A stretch of 60,038 nucleotides of DNA from Acetatifactor sp. GTDB lineage: Bacteria; Bacillota; Clostridia; Lachnospirales; Lachnospiraceae. The stretch is from contig JAIDDH010000049.1 in assembly GCA_029055435.1 (NCBI GenBank), positions 1 through 60,038 on the forward strand, given 5' to 3'. The translations under genes were made by a program, and so were the position numbers. The notes under the pieces were generated by a model. The model saw only the letters and a list, made by a program, of their open reading frames with translations, ran no database searches and was not told the origin of the DNA. This document shows, in pieces, positions 8,086-17,172 of the stretch; position 1 is the first letter of the stretch; every line of letters begins with the position of its first letter.

Positions 8086-9329
8086 GCGGGCTTTCTGCGG
8101 ATAGTGAGAGGATCTCCTCCGTCCACAGCCTCCTTAGTGATGATGCACGCCTCGATGCCCTCGTCAGAGGGAATCTCGTACATGATATCCATCATGATGC
8201 TCTCCATAATGGAGCGCAGGCCTCTCGCGCCTGTCTTTCTCTCAAATGCCTGATCCGCAATGGCTTCGATGGCATCCTGCTCAAAGTTCAGCTCCACCTC
8301 ATCCATGTCAAACAGCTTCTGATACTGCTTGATCAGTGCGTTCTTGGGCTCCTTCAGGATACGCACAAGGGCGTCTCTGTCCAGTCCCTCCAAAGATACG
8401 CAGATGGGAACACGCCCCACAAACTCAGGGATCAGTCCGAATTTCACCAGATCCTGCGCCGTGACCTCCTGAAGCAACGCGCTGCTCTCCTTCTGAGACT
8501 TGGTCGTCAGCTCCGTGTTGAAGCCGATGGACTTCCTGTCTAGTCTGGTCTCAATAATCTTTTCCAAGCCGTCAAAAGCCCCGCCACAGATAAAGAGAAT
8601 ATTGGAGGTGTCCACCTGAATCAGCTCCTGATGGGGATGCTTTCTTCCCCCCTGAGGCGGCACGCTGGCCACAGTTCCCTCAATGATTTTCAGGAGCGCC
8701 TGCTGTACGCCCTCGCCGGACACATCTCTGGTGATGGAGACATTTTCGCCCTTCTTGGTGATCTTGTCGATCTCATCGATATAGATAATGCCGTACTGAG
8801 CCCTGTCCACATCATAATCCGCCGCCTGAATCAGCTTCAACAGGATATTCTCCACATCCTCGCCCACATAACCGGCCTCGGTCAAAGTGGTCGCATCCGC
8901 AATGGCAAAAGGCACATTGATAATCTTGGCCAAAGTCTGGGCAAGATAGGTCTTGCCCGAACCCGTGGGCCCTACCATGATGATATTGCTCTTCTGCAGC
9001 TCCACATCGTCCAAATCCTTGGGAGCTGTCACACGCTTATAGTGATTGTACACTGCCACGGCCAAAGCCTTCTTGGCCGCCTCCTGTCCGATGACATACT
9101 CATCCAGAAAGGTCTTGATTTCTCTGGGCTTCAGCACATTGATCTCTGTGCGCTGCGCCTCTTCTACTTCCTCGTCCTCCAGCTCCTCCTCCAGAATATC
9201 CGTGCAGATATCCACGCACTCATCGCAGATATACACGCCGGCAGGACCTGCAATCAGCTTGCGTACCTGCCCCTGGGTCTTGTTGCAAAAGGAACATCTG
9301 ATACTGTTATCAGTATTCTTTCCAGCCAT
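8082..9329 (-). CDS. clpX: ATP-dependent Clp protease ATP-binding subunit ClpX
   Basis: AAA+ unfoldase that feeds substrates to ClpP. N-terminal zinc-binding domain with C12, C15, C35 and C38; Walker A GPTGSGKT (about 115-122); Walker [10 protein letters not shown]; sensor and pore motifs such as GYVGEDVE. The ClpP-binding loop is present in degenerate form near FVGRVP. Full length at 415 residues. Lies 95 bp after clpP. The gap holds a direct repeat CTCAATTATT but no convincing terminator, so clpP-clpX cotranscription is likely. Confidence 0.97.
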   Translation of the reverse strand: MAGKNTDNSIRCSFCNKTQGQVRKLIAGPAGVYICDECVDICTDILEEELEDEEVEEAQRTEINVLKPREIKTFLDEYVIGQEAAKKALAVAVYNHYKRVTAPKDLDDVELQKSNIIMVGPTGSGKTYLAQTLAKIINVPFAIADATTLTEAGYVGEDVENILLKLIQAADYDVDRAQYGIIYIDEIDKITKKGENVSITRDVSGEGVQQALLKIIEGTVASVPPQGGRKHPHQELIQVDTSNILFICGGAFDGLEKIIETRLDRKSIGFNTELTTKSQKESSALLQEVTAQDLVKFGLIPEFVGRVPICVSLEGLDRDALVRILKEPKNALIKQYQKLFDMDEVELNFEQDAIEAIADQAFERKTGARGLRSIMESIMMDIMYEIPSDEGIEACIITKEAVDGGDPLTIRRKPA

Positions 9330-9424
9330 AATCTACTCCTGCCCTCTTGATCTCGCCCGATTTTCACTCGGTTTTCACACTACTATTTCCCGGCTCCACT
9401 CAATTATTCCCGATTTCCGCTCAA

Positions 9425-10024
9425 TTATTTCTCATCCTGAGCTGCATGGAAAGTGAGCACCTTGTCGATCAGTCCATATTCGCAGGCCTCCTCAGCACTC
9501 TTCCAATTGTCGCGCTCAGTGTCCGCGCAGATGGTCTCATAATCTCTGCCGGTGTTCTCCGCCAGCATGCGGTTCAGCTTTTCCTTTGTGCGCAGAATAT
9601 GCTTTGCCGCGATCTCAATCTCCGTGGCCTGGCCCTGAGTGCCGCCCAGAGGCTGATGGATCATCACTTCAGCGTTGGGAAGCGCATACCGCTTGCCCTT
9701 TGCGCCGCCCGCCAGCAGAAAAGCACCCATGCTGGCCGCCATACCGATACAGACGGTAGACACGTCGCATTTGATATATTTCATGGTGTCATAGATCGCC
9801 ATGCCCGCGGTCACGCTGCCGCCGGGGCTGTTGATATACAGATGGATATCCTTCTCCGGGTCTTCCGCCTCCAGAAACAAGAGCTGCGCCACCACAAGGC
9901 TTGCAGTCACCTCATTGACTTCCTCCCCGAGAATGATGATTCTGTCCTTCAAAAGTCTGGAATAAATATCATAAGACCGCTCTCCCTTGCTGGTCTGCTC
10001 GACAACGTAAGGTACTAAACTCAT
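9425..10024 (-). CDS. clpP: ATP-dependent Clp protease proteolytic subunit ClpP
   Basis: Serine protease that forms the tetradecameric chamber of ClpXP. The catalytic triad is Ser98 ([11 protein letters not shown]), His123 (MIHQPLGG) and Asp172. 199 residues, with the short N-terminal propeptide typical of the family. A good sigma-A promoter lies 87-115 bp upstream. No CtsR box is obvious in the leader. The ATG follows GGAGGG. Confidence 0.97.
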   Translation of the reverse strand: MSLVPYVVEQTSKGERSYDIYSRLLKDRIIILGEEVNEVTASLVVAQLLFLEAEDPEKDIHLYINSPGGSVTAGMAIYDTMKYIKCDVSTVCIGMAASMGAFLLAGGAKGKRYALPNAEVMIHQPLGGTQGQATEIEIAAKHILRTKEKLNRMLAENTGRDYETICADTERDNWKSAEEACEYGLIDKVLTFHAAQDEK

Positions 10025-10110
10025 GTGTCTCCCTCCTGTCTGTTCAGATTCTGAACTTCCAATTCCTTATTTTTTACTTCTTTATTTCCAAATTTACTTC
10101 CATCTTTACC

Positions 10111-10139
10111 ATCTTATCCCACCGTATTCATTTTTTCAA
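10111..10139 (-). promoter_or_regulatory. Promoter of clpP
   Basis: Minus strand: TTGAAA (10134-10139), 17-nt spacer, TAAGAT (10111-10116). It lies between the tig terminator and clpP. The rest of this 275-bp gap shows no other feature. Confidence 0.55.
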
Positions 10140-10198
10140 TGGAATCCTATGGAATTTAATAAAAAGTTAATGTCCCCTTTATAATACGATAACATGCG

Positions 10199-10229
10199 AA
10201 AAGTTGTACCCGATTCGCTCAGGTACAAC
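10199..10229 (-). terminator. Rho-independent terminator after tig
   Basis: Perfect 8-bp stem GTTGTACC (10203-10210) / GGTACAAC (10222-10229) with an 11-nt loop, followed on the minus strand by TTTT. It separates tig from clpP. Confidence 0.75.
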
Positions 10230-10299
10230 TGTCGCCGTCTGCTGCTATCCGTCCTGTACGGAAACACAAGCTCCCTTAAAATACAGGCTGTCCGACCTG

Positions 10300-11628
10300 T
10301 TACTCCTCCGCAGCTTTCTTCTTTGTCTTAGCCTTGGAAGCCTTCTCCTCCTTGGCATGCTCCACCACAAATTCTACTGCCTTCTTAATGCAGAGATCCT
10401 CGCGCACCTGCTTTGCTCCGTTCTCGCCGAGAAGCTCCTTCACCTTGTCGGGCTCCATCTGATAAACCTCGCCCATAGTCTTGAGCTCTTCCTCGAACTC
10501 CTCCTCGGAGATTTCCATCTTCTCTGCAGCCGCAACTGCCTCCAGCACCAGGCGGGACTGGATTCTCTTCAGCGCCTGAGGTCTCACCTGCTCCAGAAGC
10601 ATGGCGGGCGTCATGCCGGTAAACTGCATATACTGCTCCATGGACAGACCCTGAGACTGGATTCTCTGAGAGAACTCATCCACCATCTGTCTCTGCTGGG
10701 TGTCAAGCATGGCATCGGGAATCTCCATCTTGGCGTCCTCAATGACAGCGTCCACTGCAGCCTCCTCCTTTGCATCCTTGGCGGCTGCCGCCTTTTTATC
10801 TGCCAGCTTCTTTTTCACGTCCTCGCGATACTCTGCCATGGTGTCAAACTCGGACACCTCGCTGGCAAACTCGTCGTCCAGCTCGGGCAGCAGTTTTTCC
10901 TTGATTTCTTTTACAGTACATTTAAACACAGCGGGCTTGCCGGCAAGCTCCTCCGCCTGATAATCCTCAGGGAAGGTGACGTTCACATCCACCTGTGCAT
11001 TCAGCTCTGCGCCGATCAGCGCCTCCTCAAAGCCGGGGATAAACTGTCCGGAACCGATGGTCAGGGGATAGTTCTCACCTTTTCCGCCCTCAAAAGCCAC
11101 GCCGTCCACGAAGCCCTCGAAGTCGATGACCGTCATGTCTCCATCTTTTACGGCTCTGTCCTCCACATTGACAGTGCGGGCATTGGTATCTCTCTCTCTT
11201 TCGATTTCCTTATCCACTTCCTCCTCGGTCACTGTAAGGTCGGCAGCAGGAACCTTCACGCCCTTGTACTTGCCCAGTGTTACCTCAGGCTTCAAAGCTA
11301 CCTCAGCGGTAAAGATAAAGGGTTTTCCCGCCTCGAGCTGCACCACGTCCACTTTGGGTGCGGACACGATATCCTCGCTGCACTCGTCATACGCCTTCTC
11401 GTATGCCACGGGAATCAGCTCATTAGCCGCATCCTCGTAAAAAATTTCCTTTCCATACATCTGCTCGATCATCTTGCGGGGCGCTTTGCCCTTACGGAAA
11501 CCAGGGATGCTGATTCTGTTTCTGTTCTGACGATACGCGTTATCGATGGCCTTGTCCAGCTCCTCCGCAGACACCTCAATGGTGAGCTTTGCCATGCCCT
11601 TCTCCAACTTTTCCACCTGTAAACTCAT
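10300..11628 (-). CDS. tig: Trigger factor, ribosome-associated chaperone and prolyl isomerase
   Basis: Three-domain chaperone. The N-terminal ribosome-binding domain has the signature FRKGKAPRKMIEQMYG (about residues 44-59), the FKBP-type PPIase domain is around 155-245 (VIDFEGFVDGVAFEGGKGENY), and the C-terminal substrate-cradle domain is helical with a lysine/alanine-rich tail (AKEEKASKAKTKKKAAEE). The start is taken as ATG 11628 (MSLQVEKLE), as in homologues, preceded by GGAGGAAATACAC. Own promoter and terminator. Neighbour of clpPX as in many Firmicutes. Confidence 0.96.
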   Translation of the reverse strand: MSLQVEKLEKGMAKLTIEVSAEELDKAIDNAYRQNRNRISIPGFRKGKAPRKMIEQMYGKEIFYEDAANELIPVAYEKAYDECSEDIVSAPKVDVVQLEAGKPFIFTAEVALKPEVTLGKYKGVKVPAADLTVTEEEVDKEIERERDTNARTVNVEDRAVKDGDMTVIDFEGFVDGVAFEGGKGENYPLTIGSGQFIPGFEEALIGAELNAQVDVNVTFPEDYQAEELAGKPAVFKCTVKEIKEKLLPELDDEFASEVSEFDTMAEYREDVKKKLADKKAAAAKDAKEEAAVDAVIEDAKMEIPDAMLDTQQRQMVDEFSQRIQSQGLSMEQYMQFTGMTPAMLLEQVRPQALKRIQSRLVLEAVAAAEKMEISEEEFEEELKTMGEVYQMEPDKVKELLGENGAKQVREDLCIKKAVEFVVEHAKEEKASKAKTKKKAAEE

Positions 11629-11729
11629 GTGTATTTCCTCCTTCATATCTGTGCCGGTTCTATCTCAAATCTGTCAGGGTCTATTAAAGTCGCCCCACAG
11701 ACATCGGACATAGTCACAGTCATTTTAGG

Positions 11730-11758
11730 ATTATAACAAATTTCCAGCTTGTTTGCAA
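11730..11758 (-). promoter_or_regulatory. Promoter of tig
   Basis: Minus strand: TTGCAA (11753-11758), 17-nt spacer, TATAAT (11730-11735). Near-consensus sigma-A promoter with a leader of about 100 nt. Confidence 0.7.
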
Positions 11759-11768
11759 GCGCAGAGTC

Positions 11769-11800
11769 CGAAAAGTTTGATTACGGAAAAGTTTGATTAC
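11769..11800. repeat. Tandem 16-nt direct repeat
   Basis: Two adjacent copies of (C/G)GAAAAGTTTGATTAC lie between the spermidine-synthase-like gene and tig. This looks like slippage or a small duplication. No function is evident. Confidence 0.6.
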
Positions 11801-11807
11801 TGCCCCA

Positions 11808-13313
11808 TCAATTCCAGAATTCCACCGCTTTATTATAATACTCCATCAAAACCGGCTTTGTGAGACGATTGATTTCCACATCATCATCCATCTCATCCTT
11901 TCCGAACCGGAAGAGAGCTGAGACATTTTCCCTTGTCAGATACTTTGTATCCACATCAAAGTCCAACTCTTCCGCAAGTTCCCTCCTGCTCGCCATATTA
12001 AATCCCCAGTCCCCAAATGCGGGAACCTGCAGGTGATAGGCTTTTACATACAGGCCCTCGCTCTCGATGGTTTTGTGGATGCTCCAGAATGCTTTTGTCG
12101 CATAATAGGGGCTGGTGGACTGCACCACCATCACGCCGGCCTCCTTCAGGCGGTTTTTGCACATCCGGTAAAATATATTGGAATACAGTTTATTCAGGGA
12201 TTCACTGTTGGGATCCGGCAGATCCACAATAATCAGGTCATATTGTTCCTCAGAATCCTCCAGATACTCATACGCGTCCGTATTATAGATAACCAGCTTG
12301 TCCGATTCCAGACTGTTCTGGTTAACAGAAGTGATATTGGGATTTGTGGAACAGATCTGTATCATTTCTGCATCCAGATCCACCAGATCAATCCTTTCCA
12401 CCTCGTCATATTTCAGGACTTCGCGAACCGCCATCCCGTCTCCGCCTCCCAGAATCAGCACATACTTACGGCTGCTCAGTTCGCTCATGGGAATGTGCAC
12501 CAGCGCTTCATGATAACGATACTCGTCGGCCGTGGAAAACTGGCAGTTTCCATCAATATAAAGTCTCACGTCATCCCGGTGCTTTGTGACCACGATCTTC
12601 TGATACTCCGTCTGTTCCATATAAATAATCTGATCCCGGTACAGACCGCCCTCCACGCTCTCCGAGATGTTATCCGCAAACACAATTCCGATAATCATGC
12701 CTGATGCGATACCGGCGGCAAAGACGCGATAAATCCAGATATGCGCCACCCGCTCTCCAAAGCGCCACAGAATCAGGATGGCGGCGGTGATATTTAACAG
12801 CCCGCAGAGAAAGGAAGTCGAAAAAAATCCCAGCCGCGGCAGCAGAAGAAGCGGAAAAGCAATGGCCCCCAAAAGCCCCCCTATGTAATCAAAACTGAAG
12901 ATAGAAGACAGGGTCACAGACAGATTCTTCTCGTCCTCTTCGATGATTCTCGTCATGATTGGGATTTCCGCCCCTGCGAGCATACCGATCAGTATGATTT
13001 CCAGATACATCACCACCACATAATTGGAAATGTAAATATTGGACAGGAAAAGCAGCAGGGAGCTTATGCCCCCTGCCACGCCAATGCTCAACTCGATTGT
13101 CACAAAGACATTGAACAGATTTTTCTTGAAATATCTGGAGAGATAGGAGCCGAATCCGAGTGCCGCCATATAAAGCCCGATGGTTATGGAATACTGCAGG
13201 GTGCTGTTCCCCAGAAGATAGGAACTCACCGCGCTGATAATCAGCTCATAACACATAGAACACCCTGATATGATCAGAGTGGTCAGCATCAGAAGCCTGT
13301 ACTTCTTGCTCAT
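11808..13313 (-). CDS. Membrane-anchored spermidine synthase-like aminopropyltransferase
   Basis: 501 residues. The N-terminal 210 form about seven membrane helices, and the C-terminal part (about 225-480) is a spermidine-synthase fold. Motifs are YIDGNCQFSTADEYRYHEAL, GGGDG (289-293, decarboxylated-AdoMet/nucleoside site) and DLPDPNSESLNKLYS with the likely catalytic Asp364. The family transfers an aminopropyl group from decarboxylated AdoMet to a polyamine. The membrane fusion points to an envelope-associated acceptor or to transport coupling. Last gene of a five-gene run that includes a SpeD homologue, DUF350 and DUF4178. Confidence 0.9.
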   Translation of the reverse strand: MSKKYRLLMLTTLIISGCSMCYELIISAVSSYLLGNSTLQYSITIGLYMAALGFGSYLSRYFKKNLFNVFVTIELSIGVAGGISSLLLFLSNIYISNYVVVMYLEIILIGMLAGAEIPIMTRIIEEDEKNLSVTLSSIFSFDYIGGLLGAIAFPLLLLPRLGFFSTSFLCGLLNITAAILILWRFGERVAHIWIYRVFAAGIASGMIIGIVFADNISESVEGGLYRDQIIYMEQTEYQKIVVTKHRDDVRLYIDGNCQFSTADEYRYHEALVHIPMSELSSRKYVLILGGGDGMAVREVLKYDEVERIDLVDLDAEMIQICSTNPNITSVNQNSLESDKLVIYNTDAYEYLEDSEEQYDLIIVDLPDPNSESLNKLYSNIFYRMCKNRLKEAGVMVVQSTSPYYATKAFWSIHKTIESEGLYVKAYHLQVPAFGDWGFNMASRRELAEELDFDVDTKYLTRENVSALFRFGKDEMDDDVEINRLTKPVLMEYYNKAVEFWN

Positions 13314-13362
13314 AATTCATCCATTCCTTTCGCTTCACCCAGACACAAAACAGATATGGTGT

Positions 13363-13785
13363 TTATTGGATCACACCGCTGACAATAAAGGCGATTCCCA
13401 CGAAAATGCCAAATATCATGATTCCCGCCGCCTCGTTCTTTTCCTTAAGCGCAACACCGAAGTTAAACTTTCTGTTGACGATATCCACGAGGAAATATGC
13501 CAGTATGAATGTGATGATGCCAATGACCGCATAGACTGTGGTGTCCAGCACTCCCTTCAGAAGCTCCATCGCTTCATCGGCTCCGCCGGAGATGATCGCG
13601 GAGCGGATCACAAAGCCCAGACCCGCATATATCCCCGCAGACACCCAGCCCACCGCCTTGTTCCCCTCGTTGATTTCCTTCGGGAAATCCACCGGGATCG
13701 CCAGATCAATCAGCCAATAACCCAACATCATCATAATCAGTCCGACACCAAAATAAACCGCTGTCTCAATTATAACTGTCACCAT
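13363..13785 (-). CDS. DUF350 family membrane protein (YjfL-like)
   Basis: 140 residues with four hydrophobic helices (about 1-25, 45-70, 80-102 and 118-140). It contains the DUF350 pattern FVDIVNRKFNFGVALKEKN in the second half, matching DLAIPVDFPKEINEGN in the first, so the protein looks like an internal two-helix duplication. Function unknown. DUF350 genes elsewhere recur beside polyamine-enzyme homologues. It sits between DUF4178 and the SpeE-like gene with short gaps (35 and 49 bp). Confidence 0.88.
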   Translation of the reverse strand: MVTVIIETAVYFGVGLIMMMLGYWLIDLAIPVDFPKEINEGNKAVGWVSAGIYAGLGFVIRSAIISGGADEAMELLKGVLDTTVYAVIGIITFILAYFLVDIVNRKFNFGVALKEKNEAAGIMIFGIFVGIAFIVSGVIQ

Positions 13786-13820
13786 AATCTTTCTCCTTTT
13801 CTTATTACCGGTTTTTACAT

Positions 13821-14897
13821 TTATTTACCGCTGCTCAATCCACCGCTCGACGATTGCCGGTTGTTGATGCTTGACTGCCGGATGGAGCTGGAATAGCTGT
13901 CAAAATAACCGTTTCCAATGTTGTGAATCGTTGTCCCGTTATACATCGAATAGGCCGACGGCGTCCCCTTATAGGAAGAGGAATCCGAGGAGTATCCCGA
14001 GCTGTAATAGTGGCTTCGGTACCATGTCGTACCAGCGCTTGAGCTTCGGTAAGGGGCATTGTCCGACGTGTAATTGTACTTTCTGTTCGACACCTGAACG
14101 TATACTTTCTCTTCATCATTTTCCGGATGATATACAAGGCAGTATTCTTTCTTGGTCAAAATGGCAATCTCTTCATCCGCCGTGTCATCCTTCTGGGTCA
14201 CCGATTCGGTATCTCCCTCAATGCCCTGGATGATATCCATGGCGACCTCATCCGTTGTCGCCGACACTTGATAGGCATATACCGTCGCCTTCTGATTCTG
14301 ATTGCCGGACAGGGAAGTTTCATACGCATATTTCCCAGATTCCTTTACATATTTGTCAATGCTCTTATGTGCGTTCAGACTTGCAAAAAAGGTGTTTCCC
14401 ATAATCCATAAGGGTGGAAAAACAAAGGCAAAGATCACCCACGCAACCGCCAGATTTATTCTTTTTCTCGGCTTTTCGTATCCGGTCTCCACAATATCGC
14501 TTTTTTCAATATACTTTCCCGTGGAAAATTCGGTTCCGTCACTCCAGACCTCGACGGAAAGAGTGAGATCCTCCGATGCATCCTCATATTCCACAAAGGA
14601 AGCTCTCTCCCCCGGATCCACATCCACGTCTCCACCTGCGGAGCGGACCACCTGGGTTCCCTCGTCCACCTTATGCCATTCCGGGCCGATCCGTCCCCTG
14701 ACATTGTTCGCAGGCCAGGAAATGGAATATTCGTCGTAAACCTCATCACAGGAAAGCCAACATTCTCCTTTTGCCGTTTTCAGACGGTACTCCGTCCATG
14801 GTTTGTTGGAATCCTGCGGATTTACATACTCAATGTACCCGATTACCTTTCCCGACAAACCGTTTATATTGAGCAGCGTGCCCACCCGATAAAACAT
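13821..14897 (-). CDS. DUF4178 domain protein with a Ser/Tyr-rich tail
   Basis: 358 residues. The N-terminal DUF4178 region (about 1-140) has motifs such as WTEYRLKTAKGECWLSCDE and ISWPANNVRGRIGPEWHKV. One strong membrane helix follows (about 148-170), then a soluble region, then a low-complexity tail (about 288-358) rich in Ser, Tyr and Gly that ends RQSSSGGLSSGK. The family has no established biochemistry. Its place in a polyamine-like operon suggests a membrane scaffold or acceptor. The tail is unusual and could be a modification substrate, which is speculation. Confidence 0.82.
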   Translation of the reverse strand: MFYRVGTLLNINGLSGKVIGYIEYVNPQDSNKPWTEYRLKTAKGECWLSCDEVYDEYSISWPANNVRGRIGPEWHKVDEGTQVVRSAGGDVDVDPGERASFVEYEDASEDLTLSVEVWSDGTEFSTGKYIEKSDIVETGYEKPRKRINLAVAWVIFAFVFPPLWIMGNTFFASLNAHKSIDKYVKESGKYAYETSLSGNQNQKATVYAYQVSATTDEVAMDIIQGIEGDTESVTQKDDTADEEIAILTKKEYCLVYHPENDEEKVYVQVSNRKYNYTSDNAPYRSSSAGTTWYRSHYYSSGYSSDSSSYKGTPSAYSMYNGTTIHNIGNGYFDSYSSSIRQSSINNRQSSSGGLSSGK

Positions 14898-14912
14898 ATT
14901 CCGCCTCCTTAT

Positions 14913-15248
14913 TTATTCCTTGATATCGCGTTGTATGGTCTGAATCCGGATGCGCCCCGAGCCGAACAAATCCTTCAGCACCTGCGCGATTCCATCCGCC
15001 ACCTCATCCTTACAGGAAAAAATATCGATTGCCGCATAATGGTATTCCGGCCATGTATGTATCGAAAAGTGGGAAGTGGAAATGATGGCAAAATAAGTGA
15101 TTCCAATCGGTTCAAATTTATGAATACATTCTTCCACAATATGTGCGCCCACGTATTCAATCGCTTTACACGCAGCCTCCCGCACCGCTTCCGTGTCGTC
15201 GATAATCTCCGAGCAGTCATATAAATCTGCGATAATCTGTATTGCCAT
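14913..15248 (-). CDS. speD: S-adenosylmethionine decarboxylase-like protein (SpeD homologue) with altered cleavage site
   Basis: 111-residue class-1b SpeD-like proenzyme. Canonical members self-cleave between Glu and Ser in an ESH motif to make the pyruvoyl group that decarboxylates AdoMet for aminopropyl transfer. Here the motif reads STSHFSIHTWPEY: the nucleophilic Ser59, His64 and Cys79 are kept, but the preceding Glu is Thr58. Processing may therefore be altered, or the protein may belong to a distinct SpeD-like group. The neighbouring SpeE-like gene supports a decarboxylated-AdoMet role. It lies 24 bp after the zinc-ribbon gene and 15 bp before the DUF4178 gene. Confidence 0.85.
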   Translation of the reverse strand: MAIQIIADLYDCSEIIDDTEAVREAACKAIEYVGAHIVEECIHKFEPIGITYFAIISTSHFSIHTWPEYHYAAIDIFSCKDEVADGIAQVLKDLFGSGRIRIQTIQRDIKE

Positions 15249-15272
15249 AATTGTATTCTCTCTCCTCGCCGG

Positions 15273-15605
15273 TCAGTCCTTTCTGCCAAATAACTTGCCG
15301 GTCAGCTTGTGAAGCATCCCGTAATCGGACTTTGACACAGCTCTGTCCCCGCCGCATTTGACACAACAGGAGACATCCGCACGGTTATAGGAACCGCAAT
15401 ACTCGCACAGCCAATCCGGCGCATTTGTGGTTTTGGCCTTTTCCTCCTGCGTCAAAACCGCCGCGTCCAAATCTTCCGGCAGATAAAAAATATTTTCAAT
15501 CCCCCGGGACTTGCCGCACGACGTACAGGCATCAAATCTTGCCCTGATCCCTTTCTGCCCGCAATATGCGCAGTCCCACAAGCCTTCTATTCTTCTCTCT
15601 TCCAT
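15273..15605 (-). CDS. Zinc-ribbon protein with two RanBP2-like fingers
   Basis: About 110 residues with two similar Cys4 modules: WDCAYCGQKGIRARFDACTSC (N-terminal) and WLCEYCGSYNRADVSCCVKC (middle). Both show the W-x-C-x2-C-x10-C-x2-C spacing of RanBP2-type zinc fingers. They are joined by an acidic linker and followed by a basic tail. First gene of the polyamine-like locus, behind a good promoter. Such ribbons often act as adaptors, but no specific partner can be named. The start is taken as ATG 15605. A GTG three codons upstream (15614) is possible. Confidence 0.78.
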   Translation of the reverse strand: MEERRIEGLWDCAYCGQKGIRARFDACTSCGKSRGIENIFYLPEDLDAAVLTQEEKAKTTNAPDWLCEYCGSYNRADVSCCVKCGGDRAVSKSDYGMLHKLTGKLFGRKD

Positions 15606-15635
15606 CTGTCCCACTCTGACCCTTCACTCATTAAC

Positions 15636-15665
15636 AGTATATCGCTCCTGCCTTGTATCAGTCAA
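15636..15665 (-). promoter_or_regulatory. Promoter of the polyamine-like membrane locus
   Basis: Minus strand: TTGACT (15660-15665), 18-nt spacer, TATACT (15636-15641), just upstream of the zinc-ribbon gene. Confidence 0.6.
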
Positions 15666-15765
15666 GCGCTTCATCCTCACTGGCGCAGGCACTGCTGAAC
15701 TGTCACAAAGAATTTAAACTGAATATTTCCCACTTTTAACATTAAACTACATGTTTGGCAAATAT

Positions 15766-15805
15766 AAAAATAGGACGGCGTATTCTTAACCAAATCACGC
15801 CGTCC
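15766..15805 (-). terminator. Rho-independent terminator after the aspartate kinase gene
   Basis: Perfect 9-bp stem GGACGGCGT (15773-15781) / ACGCCGTCC (15797-15805), followed on the minus strand by TATTTTT. Confidence 0.85.
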
Positions 15806-15823
15806 CTCTTACTTCTATATTTA

Positions 15824-17143
15824 CTACAGCTTCGTCACCACAAAAATATCGTAAATCGCTCTGATGGCCGTCTCAAAATCCTCGTCGGACACGCCGATGA
15901 TGATATTCTGCTCAGAAGATCCCTGGTCGATCATCTTGACATTGATGTGATTATGCGCCAGCGCAGCAAAGATTCTACCCGCCGTACCGCGCATGGATTT
16001 CATGCCGCGTCCCACAACCGCAATCAGCGCGATGTCGGACTCGATCTCGATGGTGTCGGGATGAGCGAGTCTGTGAATGCCCGCCACCACCTGCTGTTCT
16101 TTATGCATGAATTCATCCTGATGAACAAACACGGTCATGGTGTCGATGCCGGAGGGGACATGCTCGAAGGAGATGCCATTGTCCTCAAAGGCCTGCAGCA
16201 CCTTTCTGCCGAAACCGATCTCCGCGTTCATCATATCTTTCTCAATATTGATGGAACAGAAGCCCTTCTTACCCGCGATGCCGGTGATGACATACTTCGA
16301 CTTCTGACAGGTACTTCCCACAATCCAGGTACCTCCGTCGTCGGGATCATTGGTATTTCGGATATTAATGGGAATACTCTCCTGACGGACGGGGAAAATA
16401 GCGTCCTCATGCAGCACGCTTGCCCCCATGTAGGAGAGCTCCCGCAGCTCTCTATAGGTGATGACATCGATGCGCGCCGGGGAATCTATGATTCTGGGGT
16501 CCGCGGTCATAAAGCCGGACACATCGGTCCAGTTTTCATACACATCCGCCTTTACGGCCTTGGCCACAATGGAACCGGTGACATCAGAGCCGCCTCTGGA
16601 GAAGGTCTTCACGGTGCCGTCCGGCTGCGCGCCGTAAAATCCGGGCACAACGGCCTTTTTGCACTCGGCAAGCCTTGCCGAGAGCACCTCGTTGGTCTTT
16701 TCCGCATCGAAATCGCCATTCTCGTCAAAGAAAATCACCGTAGCCGCATCGATAAACTCATAGCCCAGATAATTTGCCATGATAATTCCGTTCAGATACT
16801 CGCCCCGGGACGCCGCATAATTGGAACCGGCCTTATCTTTAAAGTTTTTCTCAATCGTCTTGAATTCCTCATCCAGATTCAAATCCAGCTGCAGCCCCTG
16901 AATGATCTCCTCATAGCGGGCCTTGATTTCCTTAAGCTCCCCGGAAAACTTCTTGCCGCTTTCTGCCAGAGCATAGCAGCCGTACAACATATCCGTCACC
17001 TTAGTGTCGTTCGAAAAACGCTTTCCCGGAGCAGAGGGAACCACATATCGTCTCTCCTTGTCCGCGCGAATGATTTTTCCTACCTTCTGAAACTGCTCTG
17101 CGCTCGCCAGAGAGCTTCCTCCAAATTTCACTACCTTAGACAT
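15824..17143 (-). CDS. Aspartate kinase
   Basis: Phosphorylates aspartate, the first step toward lysine, threonine and methionine. The N-terminal kinase domain begins VVKFGGSSLASAEQFQKV and includes FSRGGSDVTGSIVA (about residues 203-217). Two C-terminal ACT domains (about 290-435) would bind feedback effectors. At 439 residues it is a monofunctional ThrA/LysC-type enzyme. It follows homoserine dehydrogenase by 29 bp, so the operon supplies the homoserine branch. Which amino acid inhibits it cannot be read from sequence. Confidence 0.95.
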   Translation of the reverse strand: MSKVVKFGGSSLASAEQFQKVGKIIRADKERRYVVPSAPGKRFSNDTKVTDMLYGCYALAESGKKFSGELKEIKARYEEIIQGLQLDLNLDEEFKTIEKNFKDKAGSNYAASRGEYLNGIIMANYLGYEFIDAATVIFFDENGDFDAEKTNEVLSARLAECKKAVVPGFYGAQPDGTVKTFSRGGSDVTGSIVAKAVKADVYENWTDVSGFMTADPRIIDSPARIDVITYRELRELSYMGASVLHEDAIFPVRQESIPINIRNTNDPDDGGTWIVGSTCQKSKYVITGIAGKKGFCSINIEKDMMNAEIGFGRKVLQAFEDNGISFEHVPSGIDTMTVFVHQDEFMHKEQQVVAGIHRLAHPDTIEIESDIALIAVVGRGMKSMRGTAGRIFAALAHNHINVKMIDQGSSEQNIIIGVSDEDFETAIRAIYDIFVVTKL

Positions 17144-17172
17144 AATTCTTACTCCTCAAATCTCTTCCTGTT

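Noticed and set aside
10204-11622. 472-codon open frame on the plus strand opposite tig
   Set aside because: Leu/His/Ser-rich with no family resemblance. The minus-strand trigger factor explains the region fully.
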